Source: Veillonella sp. 3310 (lineage in GTDB: Bacteria > Bacillota > Negativicutes > Veillonellales > Veillonellaceae). Taken from it: DNA of 33,804 nt. Where the stretch lies: positions 1 through 33,804 of the forward strand of contig NZ_RQVJ01000009.1 in the NCBI RefSeq assembly GCF_003999875.1, given 5' to 3'. The notes beneath the pieces are model-generated. The model was not told the origin of the DNA and did no database searches. It saw only the letters and a program-made list of their open reading frames with translations. The stretch's first letter is position 1; each line of letters opens with the position of its first letter. Shown piece after piece: positions 18,056-26,232 of this stretch. A program made the position numbers and the translations under genes.

Positions 18056-21000
18056 ATGGGATTAAATCAAATTTACAAAGTAGTTTGGAGCAAAACAAAG
18101 GGATGTTACGTGGTAGTATCCGAATTAGCAAAACGAGTAGGCCGCAACAAGACAAAAGCAGTGGTAGTTGCTACAGCAGCGATGGCTATGGTAGTAGGTC
18201 CTATGGCAGTAGGTGTTGATACAGTAGAAGCAGGTGTTGCTATTGGTAGTACAACTGATAATACAATAGATAAAGGCACTGCTTTAACTAATAGCAGTAG
18301 TATTGCTATTGGTAGAGATGCTAATGCGAGCAGACAAGGTAACAATATTGTTATCGGTGATGAAACTGATGCGAATGGAGCAGGTAACGTTGTTATTGGT
18401 AGACATGCCTTCGCAGGTTTTGATGGTAGAGGTAATGAGAAAAAATCCTCTCAATCCGTTGCGATTGGTGCTGGTAATGCAAGACATGAAGGGGCTAAAG
18501 CCTTTGGAGATCAATCTGTTGCGCTAGGTGCTAATACATTAGCATACGGTAACTCTTCTATTGCGATTGGTAATGATGACGTAGATAGAGCGGTAGCGGC
18601 AACTACAACATATACTAACTCTGATGGAAATAAAGTAACAGGTACTGTTGGAGCTGCTTATACTAACCTTACAGGTAAAAACTTACATACAGATGGTGGA
18701 CGTTATAAAGATACTAAATCTGGTGAAGCGGCTGTGGCAATCGGTGTAAAAGCACAATCTGGAGATATTTCGGTGGCTCTTGGTACAGGTGCTCAAGCAG
18801 AGAAAGTCAATGCCGTTGCACTTGGTTCTGGAGCGACAGCGACATTTGATAACTCTGTAGCACTAGGTGGTGGTTCAGTAACAGATAAAGAAGGTACGAA
18901 ACAAACTTCTGTAACTGTTAATGGACATACATATAATTGGAGTGGTGGTTCCACAACTGGTAAAGGTGACGTTGTATCTATCGGTAAAGCAGGTTATGAA
19001 CGTCAGTTAAAGAACGTAGCTGCTGGTGAAGTATCTGAAACTTCTACTGATGGTATCAACGGTTCCCAGTTATATGGTATTTTGAATAACATGACAATAG
19101 ATCCAACATTCTTATATGCTGGTGACGATGCTGATAAAGGCGAGGTAACAGGTGCTGATGCGGATGCTAAAAAAGCGGATGCAGCCTCAAAGAAAATTGT
19201 AAGTAGAAGTATGAAAGACAGCCGTTTGAACTTGTTAGGTGGTGCAGATAAAACTAAATTATCTGAGAATAACATCGGTGTAAATTACGAAAGTGGCAAC
19301 ACCTTAACATTTAAATTGGCAAAAGATTTAAAAGGATTAGATAGCACTGATGTAGGCGGTATTGTAACTAATGCTGATGGCATTAACATGAATAACAAAC
19401 CAATTACTAATGTAGCAGGTAACCTACCAGGTGCAAAAGAAGGAACTGATGAACCTACAACATCTTCTGAGGGCCCGGCGGCAGCAGATTTGCCAAATAT
19501 CAAAAAGAATGCGGCTACTGTAGGTGACGTATTAAATGCAGGTTGGAACTTACAAAACAATGGAACTGCAAAAGATCTTGTAAAACCTTATGATACAGTC
19601 AACTTTATTAATGGTGAAGGTACAACAGCTGTAGTAGAAACTACAGATAACAAAGTATCTACTGTGAAATTCGATGTAAAACTTGGCGCAGGTTTGAAAA
19701 AAGATAATCAAGGTAATGTCACTGTAGATGCAGGCGATATTGCTAATGAAAATGGTGCACCTAAAGTAGCAGATGCAGACAAAGGTAAAGTGGCAACTGT
19801 AGATACAGTGGCAAAAGCTATTAATGATTCCTATTGGATTGCTTCTGCAGAAAAAGATGGTAACACAATTGGTACAGATGATAACATTAAACCTAGTACA
19901 AAAGTGACTTTAGATGCTGGTAAAAATATTGAAATTGATCACAGCACTGCAAATAAATTTACTTTCAAAACAGTAGATAAACCAGAGTTTACAGGTGTTG
20001 ATTTAAAAGATAAAGATGGTAATAAAGTTAACTTGGCTCCAACTGCGGATGGTCTAAAATTAGGTAAAGGCGATAACAACGAACCTGCTAATATTACGAA
20101 TGTAACATCTGGTTTAAAACCATATGCTGAAACAACACCAGATTCTCCAGATGCTAAAAAAGGTTTAGTTGACTTATCTAAGCCAAAAGATGGATCTGCT
20201 CCAACAGTAAGTGATAATACAGCAGCCACTGTAGGTGATTTACGTAACATGGGTTGGGTTGTATCTGCTGATAAAACAACAGGTAATTTAGGTACTCCAT
20301 ACTCTGAAGCTGTAAAAAATGCTAATGAAGTGAAATTCGTAGGTACAGGTAGTGCTACTGTTTCTGGTAAAACAGATGAAAATGGTGTACGCACAATTAC
20401 TGTAGATGTGAATGATCAAGCAGTTGCCAATAATGCAGCAGCTCCTGTTGTGTATACCGATGAAAATGGTGACCGTGTATATCCTACTGGTAAAAAAGAT
20501 GAAAAAGGGAACCCAATCTTTAGCAAAAATCCAGATGGTTCTGGTGCTCCTGTAACAGGTCCAATCAAAACAAGCATTAATGGACCAGAAGGAACAAAAT
20601 CTCCAACTACATTAGATAATGTAGCAGGTAACTTACCAGGCGCGAAAAAAGATACAGAAGCTCCAACTACAACTGGTGTAGGTCCAACAGAGGAAGATGC
20701 AAAGAAAATTGCAAATAATGCAGCTACTGTAGGTGACGTATTGAATGCAGGTTGGAACTTGCAAGGTAATGGTAAAGATGTTGATTTTGTAAAACCATAT
20801 GATACTGTAAACTTTATCGATGGTGAAGGTACAACAGCTGTAGTAGAAACAAAAGATAACAAAGTATCTACTGTAAAATTCGATGTAAAACTTGGTGCAG
20901 GTTTGAAAAAAGATGACAAAGGTAATATCACTGTAGATGCTGGAGACATTACAAATGAAAATGGTGCGCCTAAAGTAGCAGATACAGATAAAGGTAAAGG

Positions 21001-22891
21001 TAAAGTGGCAACTGTAGATACAGTGGCAAAAGCTATTAATGATTCCTATTGGATTGCTTCTGCAGAAAAAGATGGTAAAACAATTGGTGCAAATGATAAC
21101 ATTAAACCTAGCACAAAAGTGACTTTTGATGCTGGTAAAAATATTGAAATTGATCACAGCACTCCAAATAAATTTACTTTCAAAACAGTAGATAACCCAG
21201 AGTTTAAATCTATTGATTTAAATGATGGTACTGGAAATAAAGTTAACTTAGCTCCAACAGCAGATGGCTTAAAAGTAGGTAAAGGGGATAATAACGATCC
21301 AGTTAATATCACCAATGTGGCTAATGGTGGGGAGACGTTTAAACCAGCTGATGATGTAAAATTAGCAAATGATGGTAAATGGTACCCAGCAGATCAAGTA
21401 GAATCTAATGGACAACCAAAAGAGGGTGCTACACCTGCAGCAAGTCCATTGGTTACAAAAAATGAAGCTGGTGATATTCTTGAAAAAGGTAACGATGGTA
21501 ACTGGTATAAGGCTAATGATTTAGTAAATGGTGAGCCAAAACCTAATGTAAATGAGCAAAAACCAGTGGCAAAACCAGAGAATGCTGATAAAGCAGGTTT
21601 GGTGAACTTTGCAAACTCTAATCCTAACAATGTAGCTACTGTTGGGGATTTACAAAACATGGGCTTCGTAGTAGCTGCCAAAGATAATGGTTATACAGAA
21701 CAAGTTCGTAATGCTAACAAGGTAGAGTTTACAGGTTCTAAAGGCGTATCTGTAACTGGTAAAACATTAAAAGATGGTACTCGTGAAATTAATGTATCTT
21801 TAAAAGAAGGTCGTGTAACAAATAATGTGATCATTACTGATGCAGATGGTAACGAAGTTAAGGCTGTACGTGGTGCAGACGGTAAAATCTATAAAAAAGA
21901 CCCTAAAACTGGCAAAGCTATGAAAGAAGAGTTCCCATTAAAACCTACAGATACAGTAAGAAATGATGGTGATGCGTATGTAACAGGTAACTCTGTAGCT
22001 ACAGCTATCCAAAAATCTGGTTGGGACATCGGTATCGGTTCTACAGATAAAGAGTTCACCACTGAGGAAAAAACGTATGAACGAGTGAATCCTAAGGATA
22101 AAGTAAAATTTGCGAATGGAGATAATACCACTGTATCTATGGTAGTAGATGCTAAACCAGATAGAGATGGTGCTACAGTAACTACTACATATGTAAAAGT
22201 AGATGTGAACCGTGACTTGAAATTAGATAGTGTAACAACTACTGGTAAAGATGGTTCTTCCACTAAAATGGATGGAAATGGTATTACAATCACTCCAGCT
22301 GATAAAACTAAACGACCTGTTTCCTTGACAAATAATGGATTGGATAACGGCAATAACAGAATTACTAATGTAGCACAAGGGATTGATGATACAGATGCAG
22401 TGAATGTATCTCAATTAAAAGGGGTAGCTAATGCAGTAGCTGAAGTAGGTAATCGCGTGAACCGTTCTGGTGCTCAAGCAGCAGCATTGGCAGGTTTACA
22501 AACAATCCAATACGATCCATTGGAGCCAACTCAAATTTCTGCAGGTGTAGGTCATTATAAAGGCTCTAGTGCTTTGGCATTAGGTGTGAACCATTATAAA
22601 AATGAATCTACTTTATTCCACGTAGGTGCATCTTTCAATGGTCGCAGTAGCGAAACGATGGCAAATGCTAGCGTAACTTGGAAATTTGGTTCTCGTGCAG
22701 ATGAAACAGCAGTGAAAGATACATTCCGTCAAGGACCAATCAGTGCATCTTACACATTGCAAGATAAAGTATCTGCATTGGAAGTACAAAATAGTGCTCA
22801 AAAAGATGAAATTGCAGAATTGCGAGCATTAGCAGCAACACAACAAGCACAAATTGCTGAATTGTTTAAACGTTTAAACGAAAAAGCATAG
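18056..22891 (+). CDS. Trimeric autotransporter adhesin, 1611 residues, paralogue of the upstream gene
   Basis: This is a shorter version of the same adhesin architecture, exported by Sec and anchored in the outer membrane as a trimer. Residues 1-25 are the extended signal peptide region (NQIYKVVWSKTKGCYVVVSE), with signal cleavage probably near residue 58. A YadA-type head with SVAIG/SIAIG repeats runs to about residue 270. A neck follows (YERQLKNVAAG, DGINGSQL), then stalk modules with GWNLQ at W497 and W900, a DLRNMGW module and a DGKWYPADQV insert. The anchor starts after RVNRSGAQAAALAGLQTIQY and its last strand ends at W1542-K-F1544. A 67-residue tail with ADETAVKDTFRQGPISASYT and a coiled coil follows. 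The ribosome binding site GAAAGGTCAGGTAATTAAATG is almost that of the first gene. No good terminator follows; only the palindromic repeat at 22946 could serve. Confidence 0.95.
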   Translation: MGLNQIYKVVWSKTKGCYVVVSELAKRVGRNKTKAVVVATAAMAMVVGPMAVGVDTVEAGVAIGSTTDNTIDKGTALTNSSSIAIGRDANASRQGNNIVIGDETDANGAGNVVIGRHAFAGFDGRGNEKKSSQSVAIGAGNARHEGAKAFGDQSVALGANTLAYGNSSIAIGNDDVDRAVAATTTYTNSDGNKVTGTVGAAYTNLTGKNLHTDGGRYKDTKSGEAAVAIGVKAQSGDISVALGTGAQAEKVNAVALGSGATATFDNSVALGGGSVTDKEGTKQTSVTVNGHTYNWSGGSTTGKGDVVSIGKAGYERQLKNVAAGEVSETSTDGINGSQLYGILNNMTIDPTFLYAGDDADKGEVTGADADAKKADAASKKIVSRSMKDSRLNLLGGADKTKLSENNIGVNYESGNTLTFKLAKDLKGLDSTDVGGIVTNADGINMNNKPITNVAGNLPGAKEGTDEPTTSSEGPAAADLPNIKKNAATVGDVLNAGWNLQNNGTAKDLVKPYDTVNFINGEGTTAVVETTDNKVSTVKFDVKLGAGLKKDNQGNVTVDAGDIANENGAPKVADADKGKVATVDTVAKAINDSYWIASAEKDGNTIGTDDNIKPSTKVTLDAGKNIEIDHSTANKFTFKTVDKPEFTGVDLKDKDGNKVNLAPTADGLKLGKGDNNEPANITNVTSGLKPYAETTPDSPDAKKGLVDLSKPKDGSAPTVSDNTAATVGDLRNMGWVVSADKTTGNLGTPYSEAVKNANEVKFVGTGSATVSGKTDENGVRTITVDVNDQAVANNAAAPVVYTDENGDRVYPTGKKDEKGNPIFSKNPDGSGAPVTGPIKTSINGPEGTKSPTTLDNVAGNLPGAKKDTEAPTTTGVGPTEEDAKKIANNAATVGDVLNAGWNLQGNGKDVDFVKPYDTVNFIDGEGTTAVVETKDNKVSTVKFDVKLGAGLKKDDKGNITVDAGDITNENGAPKVADTDKGKGKVATVDTVAKAINDSYWIASAEKDGKTIGANDNIKPSTKVTFDAGKNIEIDHSTPNKFTFKTVDNPEFKSIDLNDGTGNKVNLAPTADGLKVGKGDNNDPVNITNVANGGETFKPADDVKLANDGKWYPADQVESNGQPKEGATPAASPLVTKNEAGDILEKGNDGNWYKANDLVNGEPKPNVNEQKPVAKPENADKAGLVNFANSNPNNVATVGDLQNMGFVVAAKDNGYTEQVRNANKVEFTGSKGVSVTGKTLKDGTREINVSLKEGRVTNNVIITDADGNEVKAVRGADGKIYKKDPKTGKAMKEEFPLKPTDTVRNDGDAYVTGNSVATAIQKSGWDIGIGSTDKEFTTEEKTYERVNPKDKVKFANGDNTTVSMVVDAKPDRDGATVTTTYVKVDVNRDLKLDSVTTTGKDGSSTKMDGNGITITPADKTKRPVSLTNNGLDNGNNRITNVAQGIDDTDAVNVSQLKGVANAVAEVGNRVNRSGAQAAALAGLQTIQYDPLEPTQISAGVGHYKGSSALALGVNHYKNESTLFHVGASFNGRSSETMANASVTWKFGSRADETAVKDTFRQGPISASYTLQDKVSALEVQNSAQKDEIAELRALAATQQAQIAELFKRLNEKA
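19400..21290 (+). repeat. Duplicated stalk module in the second adhesin (~1.21 kb period)
   Basis: The Trp codon of GWNLQ is at 19544 and again at 20753, an offset of 1209 bases. Blocks 19400-20080 and 20610-21290 share VAGNLPGAK, the GWNLQ module, VDTVAKAINDSYWIASAEKD and KNIEIDHST with few differences. The DLRNMGW module between them is present once. Confidence 0.8.
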
Positions 22892-22945
22892 AAACTTGCT
22901 TATGCTGTACAGCTTTATGGCGTTTTTAACTAAATAGGATAAAGG

Positions 22946-23084
22946 GAAGCCCATGGCATACTCCTTCTCAAACGGTATTTCATAATGTTTGTTCAGGAGC
23001 ACGCCATGGGCTTCTTGCATTTGTTTGATTTAGTCAGTAAGACCCGCCACAAAGGCTGCTACGCCTAACGGCGTTCCTCTGGGG
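22946..23084. repeat. Intergenic palindromic repeat, copy 2
   Basis: The arms GAAGCCCATGGC (22946-22957) and GCCATGGGCTTC (23003-23014) pair perfectly. The stem extends to about 20 pairs with two A/C mismatches that become G-U pairs if the minus strand is transcribed. An inner CAAAC/GTTTG pairing closes a loop. A conserved tail with CGCCACAAAGGCTGCTACG and GGCGTTCCTCTGGGG runs to about 23084. It lies between the second adhesin and the serine dehydratase operon. Confidence 0.85.
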
Positions 23085-23131
23085 ATGGTACTTGTCTTTT
23101 TTTGAAAAGGGTAAGTATTGACTTCACTTTT

Positions 23132-23161
23132 TTTACGAGGAGGCCACAAATATGGTATGAT
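23132..23161 (+). promoter_or_regulatory. Possible promoter of the sda operon
   Basis: TTTACG (23132-23137) and TATGAT (23156-23161) are 18 bases apart. The -35 box is weak (four of six consensus bases) but the -10 box is good. It lies 60 bases before the start codon. Confidence 0.45.
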
Positions 23162-23220
23162 ATAAGGTACAGATAATAATACATAAGATATTCCTACATA
23201 GATAATAGGAGGGACCTACG

Positions 23221-23886
23221 TTGAGTAGTATTTTTGATATCATTGGACCAGTTATGATTGGTCCATCTAGTTCACATACAGCGGGAGCGGCGCGCTTGGG
23301 AAAGATGGCGCTGTCTATGTTTCATGAACGCCCAGATAGTGTGACTATGACATTATATGGTTCCTTTGCGAAGACCTATCGGGGTCATGGTACGAATCGT
23401 GCGTTGGTGGCAGGTTTACTTGGCATGGATGCAGATGATGCACGCATTCGTGACTCTTTGGAAATTGCAGAGCAAGAGAATTTTCAGTATACCTTTATCG
23501 AGTCTGAAGTGGATGCAGGTCATCCGAATACGGTGCGTTTCAATATGTACGGCAAAGATGGCAAGCATATGTCCGTTACAGGGTCTTCTCTCGGTGGTGG
23601 TCGAGTGGCGGTGACCAATATTGACGGCATCGATGTGGAAATTACCGGAGAAGAGCATCAAATTATTGTGTTCCATACGGATCAACCTGGTGTCATTGCA
23701 GGGGTTACGCACATTTTAGGCTTGGAAGGTATCAATATTTCCAGTATGCGCGTGTTCCGCAAACGAAAAGGATCGGAAGCGGTCATGCTCATTTCTACAG
23801 ACTCTGATGTAGATGCAGTGGCATTGCAACAGATTAAGGAAGTGGCGGGGATTTCTTCGGTGATGTATTTTGAGCCATTGGAATAG
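23221..23886 (+). CDS. sdaAB: L-serine dehydratase, iron-sulfur-dependent, beta subunit
   Basis: With the alpha subunit encoded next, this protein deaminates L-serine to pyruvate and ammonia in the cytoplasm using a [4Fe-4S] cluster. The N-terminal motif IGPSSSHTAG (residues 13-22) is typical of the family. The C-terminal part from about residue 149 (FHTDQPGVIAGVTHILG) is an ACT domain, a small regulatory fold that often binds amino acids. The 221 residues match the usual length of the separate beta chain. The start codon is TTG, supported by AGGAGGG seven to eight bases upstream; no closer ATG has such a site. It leads a compact series of genes. Confidence 0.95.
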   Translation: MSSIFDIIGPVMIGPSSSHTAGAARLGKMALSMFHERPDSVTMTLYGSFAKTYRGHGTNRALVAGLLGMDADDARIRDSLEIAEQENFQYTFIESEVDAGHPNTVRFNMYGKDGKHMSVTGSSLGGGRVAVTNIDGIDVEITGEEHQIIVFHTDQPGVIAGVTHILGLEGINISSMRVFRKRKGSEAVMLISTDSDVDAVALQQIKEVAGISSVMYFEPLE

Positions 23887-23894
23887 AGGAAACT

Positions 23895-24770
23895 ATGAGT
23901 TATTTATACGATACAATTGAAGATATTGTGCGCCTTGCAGACCGTGAAAGTATTTCCTTTTCCGAAGTGGTATTGCGGGCGGAAATAGAGAGTACAGGTT
24001 CTACGAAAGAGGACGTGCTAGATGAGATACGACGTCGTATTCAGATTTTTAAAGAATCTGTTCGTGACGGTATTGAAGATACAAGAAAAAGTAAGAGCGG
24101 CATGTCTGGTGGACAAGCAAAACAATTAGATGAACGGAAGCCAGTCTTTTTGAGTGACCTTACATACCGGGCATTACGGTATGCTATTTCCGTGAATGAA
24201 GCGAATGCGAAGATGTTCCGCATTGTTGCATGTCCTACGGCAGGGGCCTGCGGAATTTTGCCGGGAGTCATGCAAGCAGTGGGAGAAGTGTACAACTGTG
24301 ATGACCAAGCGTACATCAATGGCTTCTTAGCGGCGGCTGGGGTTGGTAATGTAGTGACGAATCAAGCTTGTGTAGCGGGCGCTGTGGGTGGCTGTCAAGC
24401 CGAAGTTGGTACAGCAGCAGCGATGGCAGCGGCTTGCGCTGTGGCTATGATGGGAGGTACTACGGACGAAGTAGTAACGGCTATGACCTTGTGCATGAAA
24501 AATGTACTGGGTTTGGTCTGCGACCCAGTGGCAGGCCTAGTAGAAGTGCCTTGTGTGAAGCGGAATGGCATCTATGCGGTCCACGCCTTAGCGGCCGCAG
24601 AAATGGCGATGGCGGGCTTGCGTAGCCGTATCCCTGCAGACGAGGTCATCGGTGCTATGGATTCCATAGGACGAGCCTTACCAGAAGCACTTCGTGAAAC
24701 CAGTGAAGGCGGTTTGGCGCGAACAAAAACGGGAATGGACATAACCAATCGCTTGGCTCATCAGAAATAG
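23895..24770 (+). CDS. sdaAA: L-serine dehydratase, iron-sulfur-dependent, alpha subunit
   Basis: This is the catalytic subunit that carries the Fe-S cluster of serine dehydratase. Conserved cysteines appear in CPTAGACG (C113, C119), NQACVAGAVGGCQAEVG (C159, C167) and LVCDPVAGLVEVPC (C209, C220); the family uses three of these for the cluster. The length of 291 residues is normal. It starts 8 bases after sdaAB with GAGGAA just before the ATG, so the two are co-translated in one operon. The pair lets the cell use serine as a source of pyruvate. Confidence 0.96.
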   Translation: MSYLYDTIEDIVRLADRESISFSEVVLRAEIESTGSTKEDVLDEIRRRIQIFKESVRDGIEDTRKSKSGMSGGQAKQLDERKPVFLSDLTYRALRYAISVNEANAKMFRIVACPTAGACGILPGVMQAVGEVYNCDDQAYINGFLAAAGVGNVVTNQACVAGAVGGCQAEVGTAAAMAAACAVAMMGGTTDEVVTAMTLCMKNVLGLVCDPVAGLVEVPCVKRNGIYAVHALAAAEMAMAGLRSRIPADEVIGAMDSIGRALPEALRETSEGGLARTKTGMDITNRLAHQK

Positions 24771-24781
24771 AGAGGGTTAGT

Positions 24782-26227
24782 ATGGGATGTTTAGCATATA
24801 GAGAAACAAGTGCGTATCAAGGGGCTCTACGTATTTTGCAAACTTTACAAAAAGCACAAGAGGAAGCGTATATTGTAGGTGGTGCAGTGCGAGATATCCA
24901 GATGGGTCGTATGCCCCATGATTACGACATTGTCACCTCCGCTATGCCAGAGGTGGTCATCGATGTATTGCGAACGGCTGGTTTTACTACGACCAATGTA
25001 GTAGGAGCCTCTTTTGGCGTTGTGGTCGTGTCCTATGAAGAGCATTCCTATGAGGTGGCTACCTATCGCAGTGAACAATATGGCGATGACAGCCATCGAC
25101 CTGTAGCTGTACAATATCCATCTACCTTTTTAGAGGATGTACGTCGGCGAGATTTTACGATAAATGGTCTCGCTCTTACTGAAAGTGGGCAAATCCGAGA
25201 TGAAGTCGGTGGATTACAAGATATAGAACATCGCCGTTTGTGTACGATTGGTTCTAGCAAAGAGCGCTTTCAAGAAGATGCATTGCGGATGTTCCGATTA
25301 TGCCGATTTGCCGGGCAATTAGGGTTTTCTATTGACTCTAGTACGTGGGCAGGTATAGAGCCTAATTTGTATCGTGTGGAAGGATTGTCTCTAGAACGAG
25401 TACGTATAGAAATTGAAAAAATGTTACTCAGTGACCATGTGGACTTGGCATTAGATGCGTTGGTGCGCAGTCATTTGAATGAACAATGTTGTCAACAAAC
25501 CATAGAGGGGAAGCCCCGTCGTATTCCTATATTGCCGGAGTTAACCCATTTAGTAGATTTGCCACAAGCTCCAGAACATCATGTACATGATGGGTGGCGC
25601 CATACGTTAGCAGTCGTCAAAGGGGTACCACAGAACCTCGTATTACGTTGGGCTGCCTTGCTCCACGATGTGGGCAAAGGCGTAGAAGGCGTTCGAGGCT
25701 TTCACAATGGACGTATTACGGATCGTAACCACGATCGAGTGGGCGCTCAAATGACACGTGATATACTGACGCGTTTAGGCTATGCGAAAGAGTTTGTCAA
25801 TCTCGTAGTATGGCTTGTGGAACGACATATGCGCTTTCACTTTTATGTGGCGAATGGTTCTGCGGATTTGCGGAAATGGATGCAAAAAGAAGCAAGAGAT
25901 GGGGTATTTCGAGAAACAAAGGATCTAGTCATGGCTATGGAATGTTTGAAAGAATTGGGCGTGGCAGATGTGATCGGCAGTGGCACGAAAGATCCAGAAC
26001 CATCAGATGCGTATGGCAGTCGTATGGTGTCATTGGCACAGACCATGCCGGTGCATACGAAAGATTTACATTATGATAAAGGACTGCCAGCTTTGGTAGG
26101 GCCCTATGTAAAAGAAGTGATGCAAACGTTATTGCAACGTGTACAAAGTGGAGACATTTTGAACACCCCAGAGGCGTTACAGGAAGCAGGACTTGCTAAG
26201 TATCGTCGACTGAAAGAAAAGGAGTAG
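24782..26227 (+). CDS. cca: CCA tRNA nucleotidyltransferase with HD domain
   Basis: The protein belongs to the class II nucleotidyltransferases (CCA-adding enzyme or poly(A) polymerase). GGAVRD (33-38) and D47-Y-D49 form the catalytic site, RRDFTING follows at about 122-129, and EDALRMFR (165-172) is the nucleotide-recognition region. An HD motif (H295-D296, LLHDVGKG) in the C-terminal half suggests an extra phosphohydrolase domain, as in many bacterial CCA enzymes. At 481 residues it is of the long type. It adds or repairs the tRNA 3' CCA end, although all five tRNA genes in this window already encode CCA, so repair is the likelier main task for them. It lies 11 bases after sdaAA. Confidence 0.88.
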   Translation: MGCLAYRETSAYQGALRILQTLQKAQEEAYIVGGAVRDIQMGRMPHDYDIVTSAMPEVVIDVLRTAGFTTTNVVGASFGVVVVSYEEHSYEVATYRSEQYGDDSHRPVAVQYPSTFLEDVRRRDFTINGLALTESGQIRDEVGGLQDIEHRRLCTIGSSKERFQEDALRMFRLCRFAGQLGFSIDSSTWAGIEPNLYRVEGLSLERVRIEIEKMLLSDHVDLALDALVRSHLNEQCCQQTIEGKPRRIPILPELTHLVDLPQAPEHHVHDGWRHTLAVVKGVPQNLVLRWAALLHDVGKGVEGVRGFHNGRITDRNHDRVGAQMTRDILTRLGYAKEFVNLVVWLVERHMRFHFYVANGSADLRKWMQKEARDGVFRETKDLVMAMECLKELGVADVIGSGTKDPEPSDAYGSRMVSLAQTMPVHTKDLHYDKGLPALVGPYVKEVMQTLLQRVQSGDILNTPEALQEAGLAKYRRLKEKE

Positions 26228-26232
26228 TAACC

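Noticed and set aside
18303-18527. 74-codon + strand frame inside the second adhesin
   Set aside because: It is a shifted frame through the head repeats, with no ribosome binding site of its own.
818-22891. Repeat array as a CRISPR or an insertion sequence
   Set aside because: The repeats are in-frame protein modules of variable length, without uniform short repeats and spacers, and no transposase is present.
22904-22913. Palindrome GCTGTACAGC after the second adhesin as a terminator
   Set aside because: It is too short, has no loop and no T tract directly after it.
23118-23123. TTGACT as the -35 box of the sda promoter
   Set aside because: The only good -10 box (23156-23161) is 32 bases away, too far; a weaker box at 23132 fits the spacing better.
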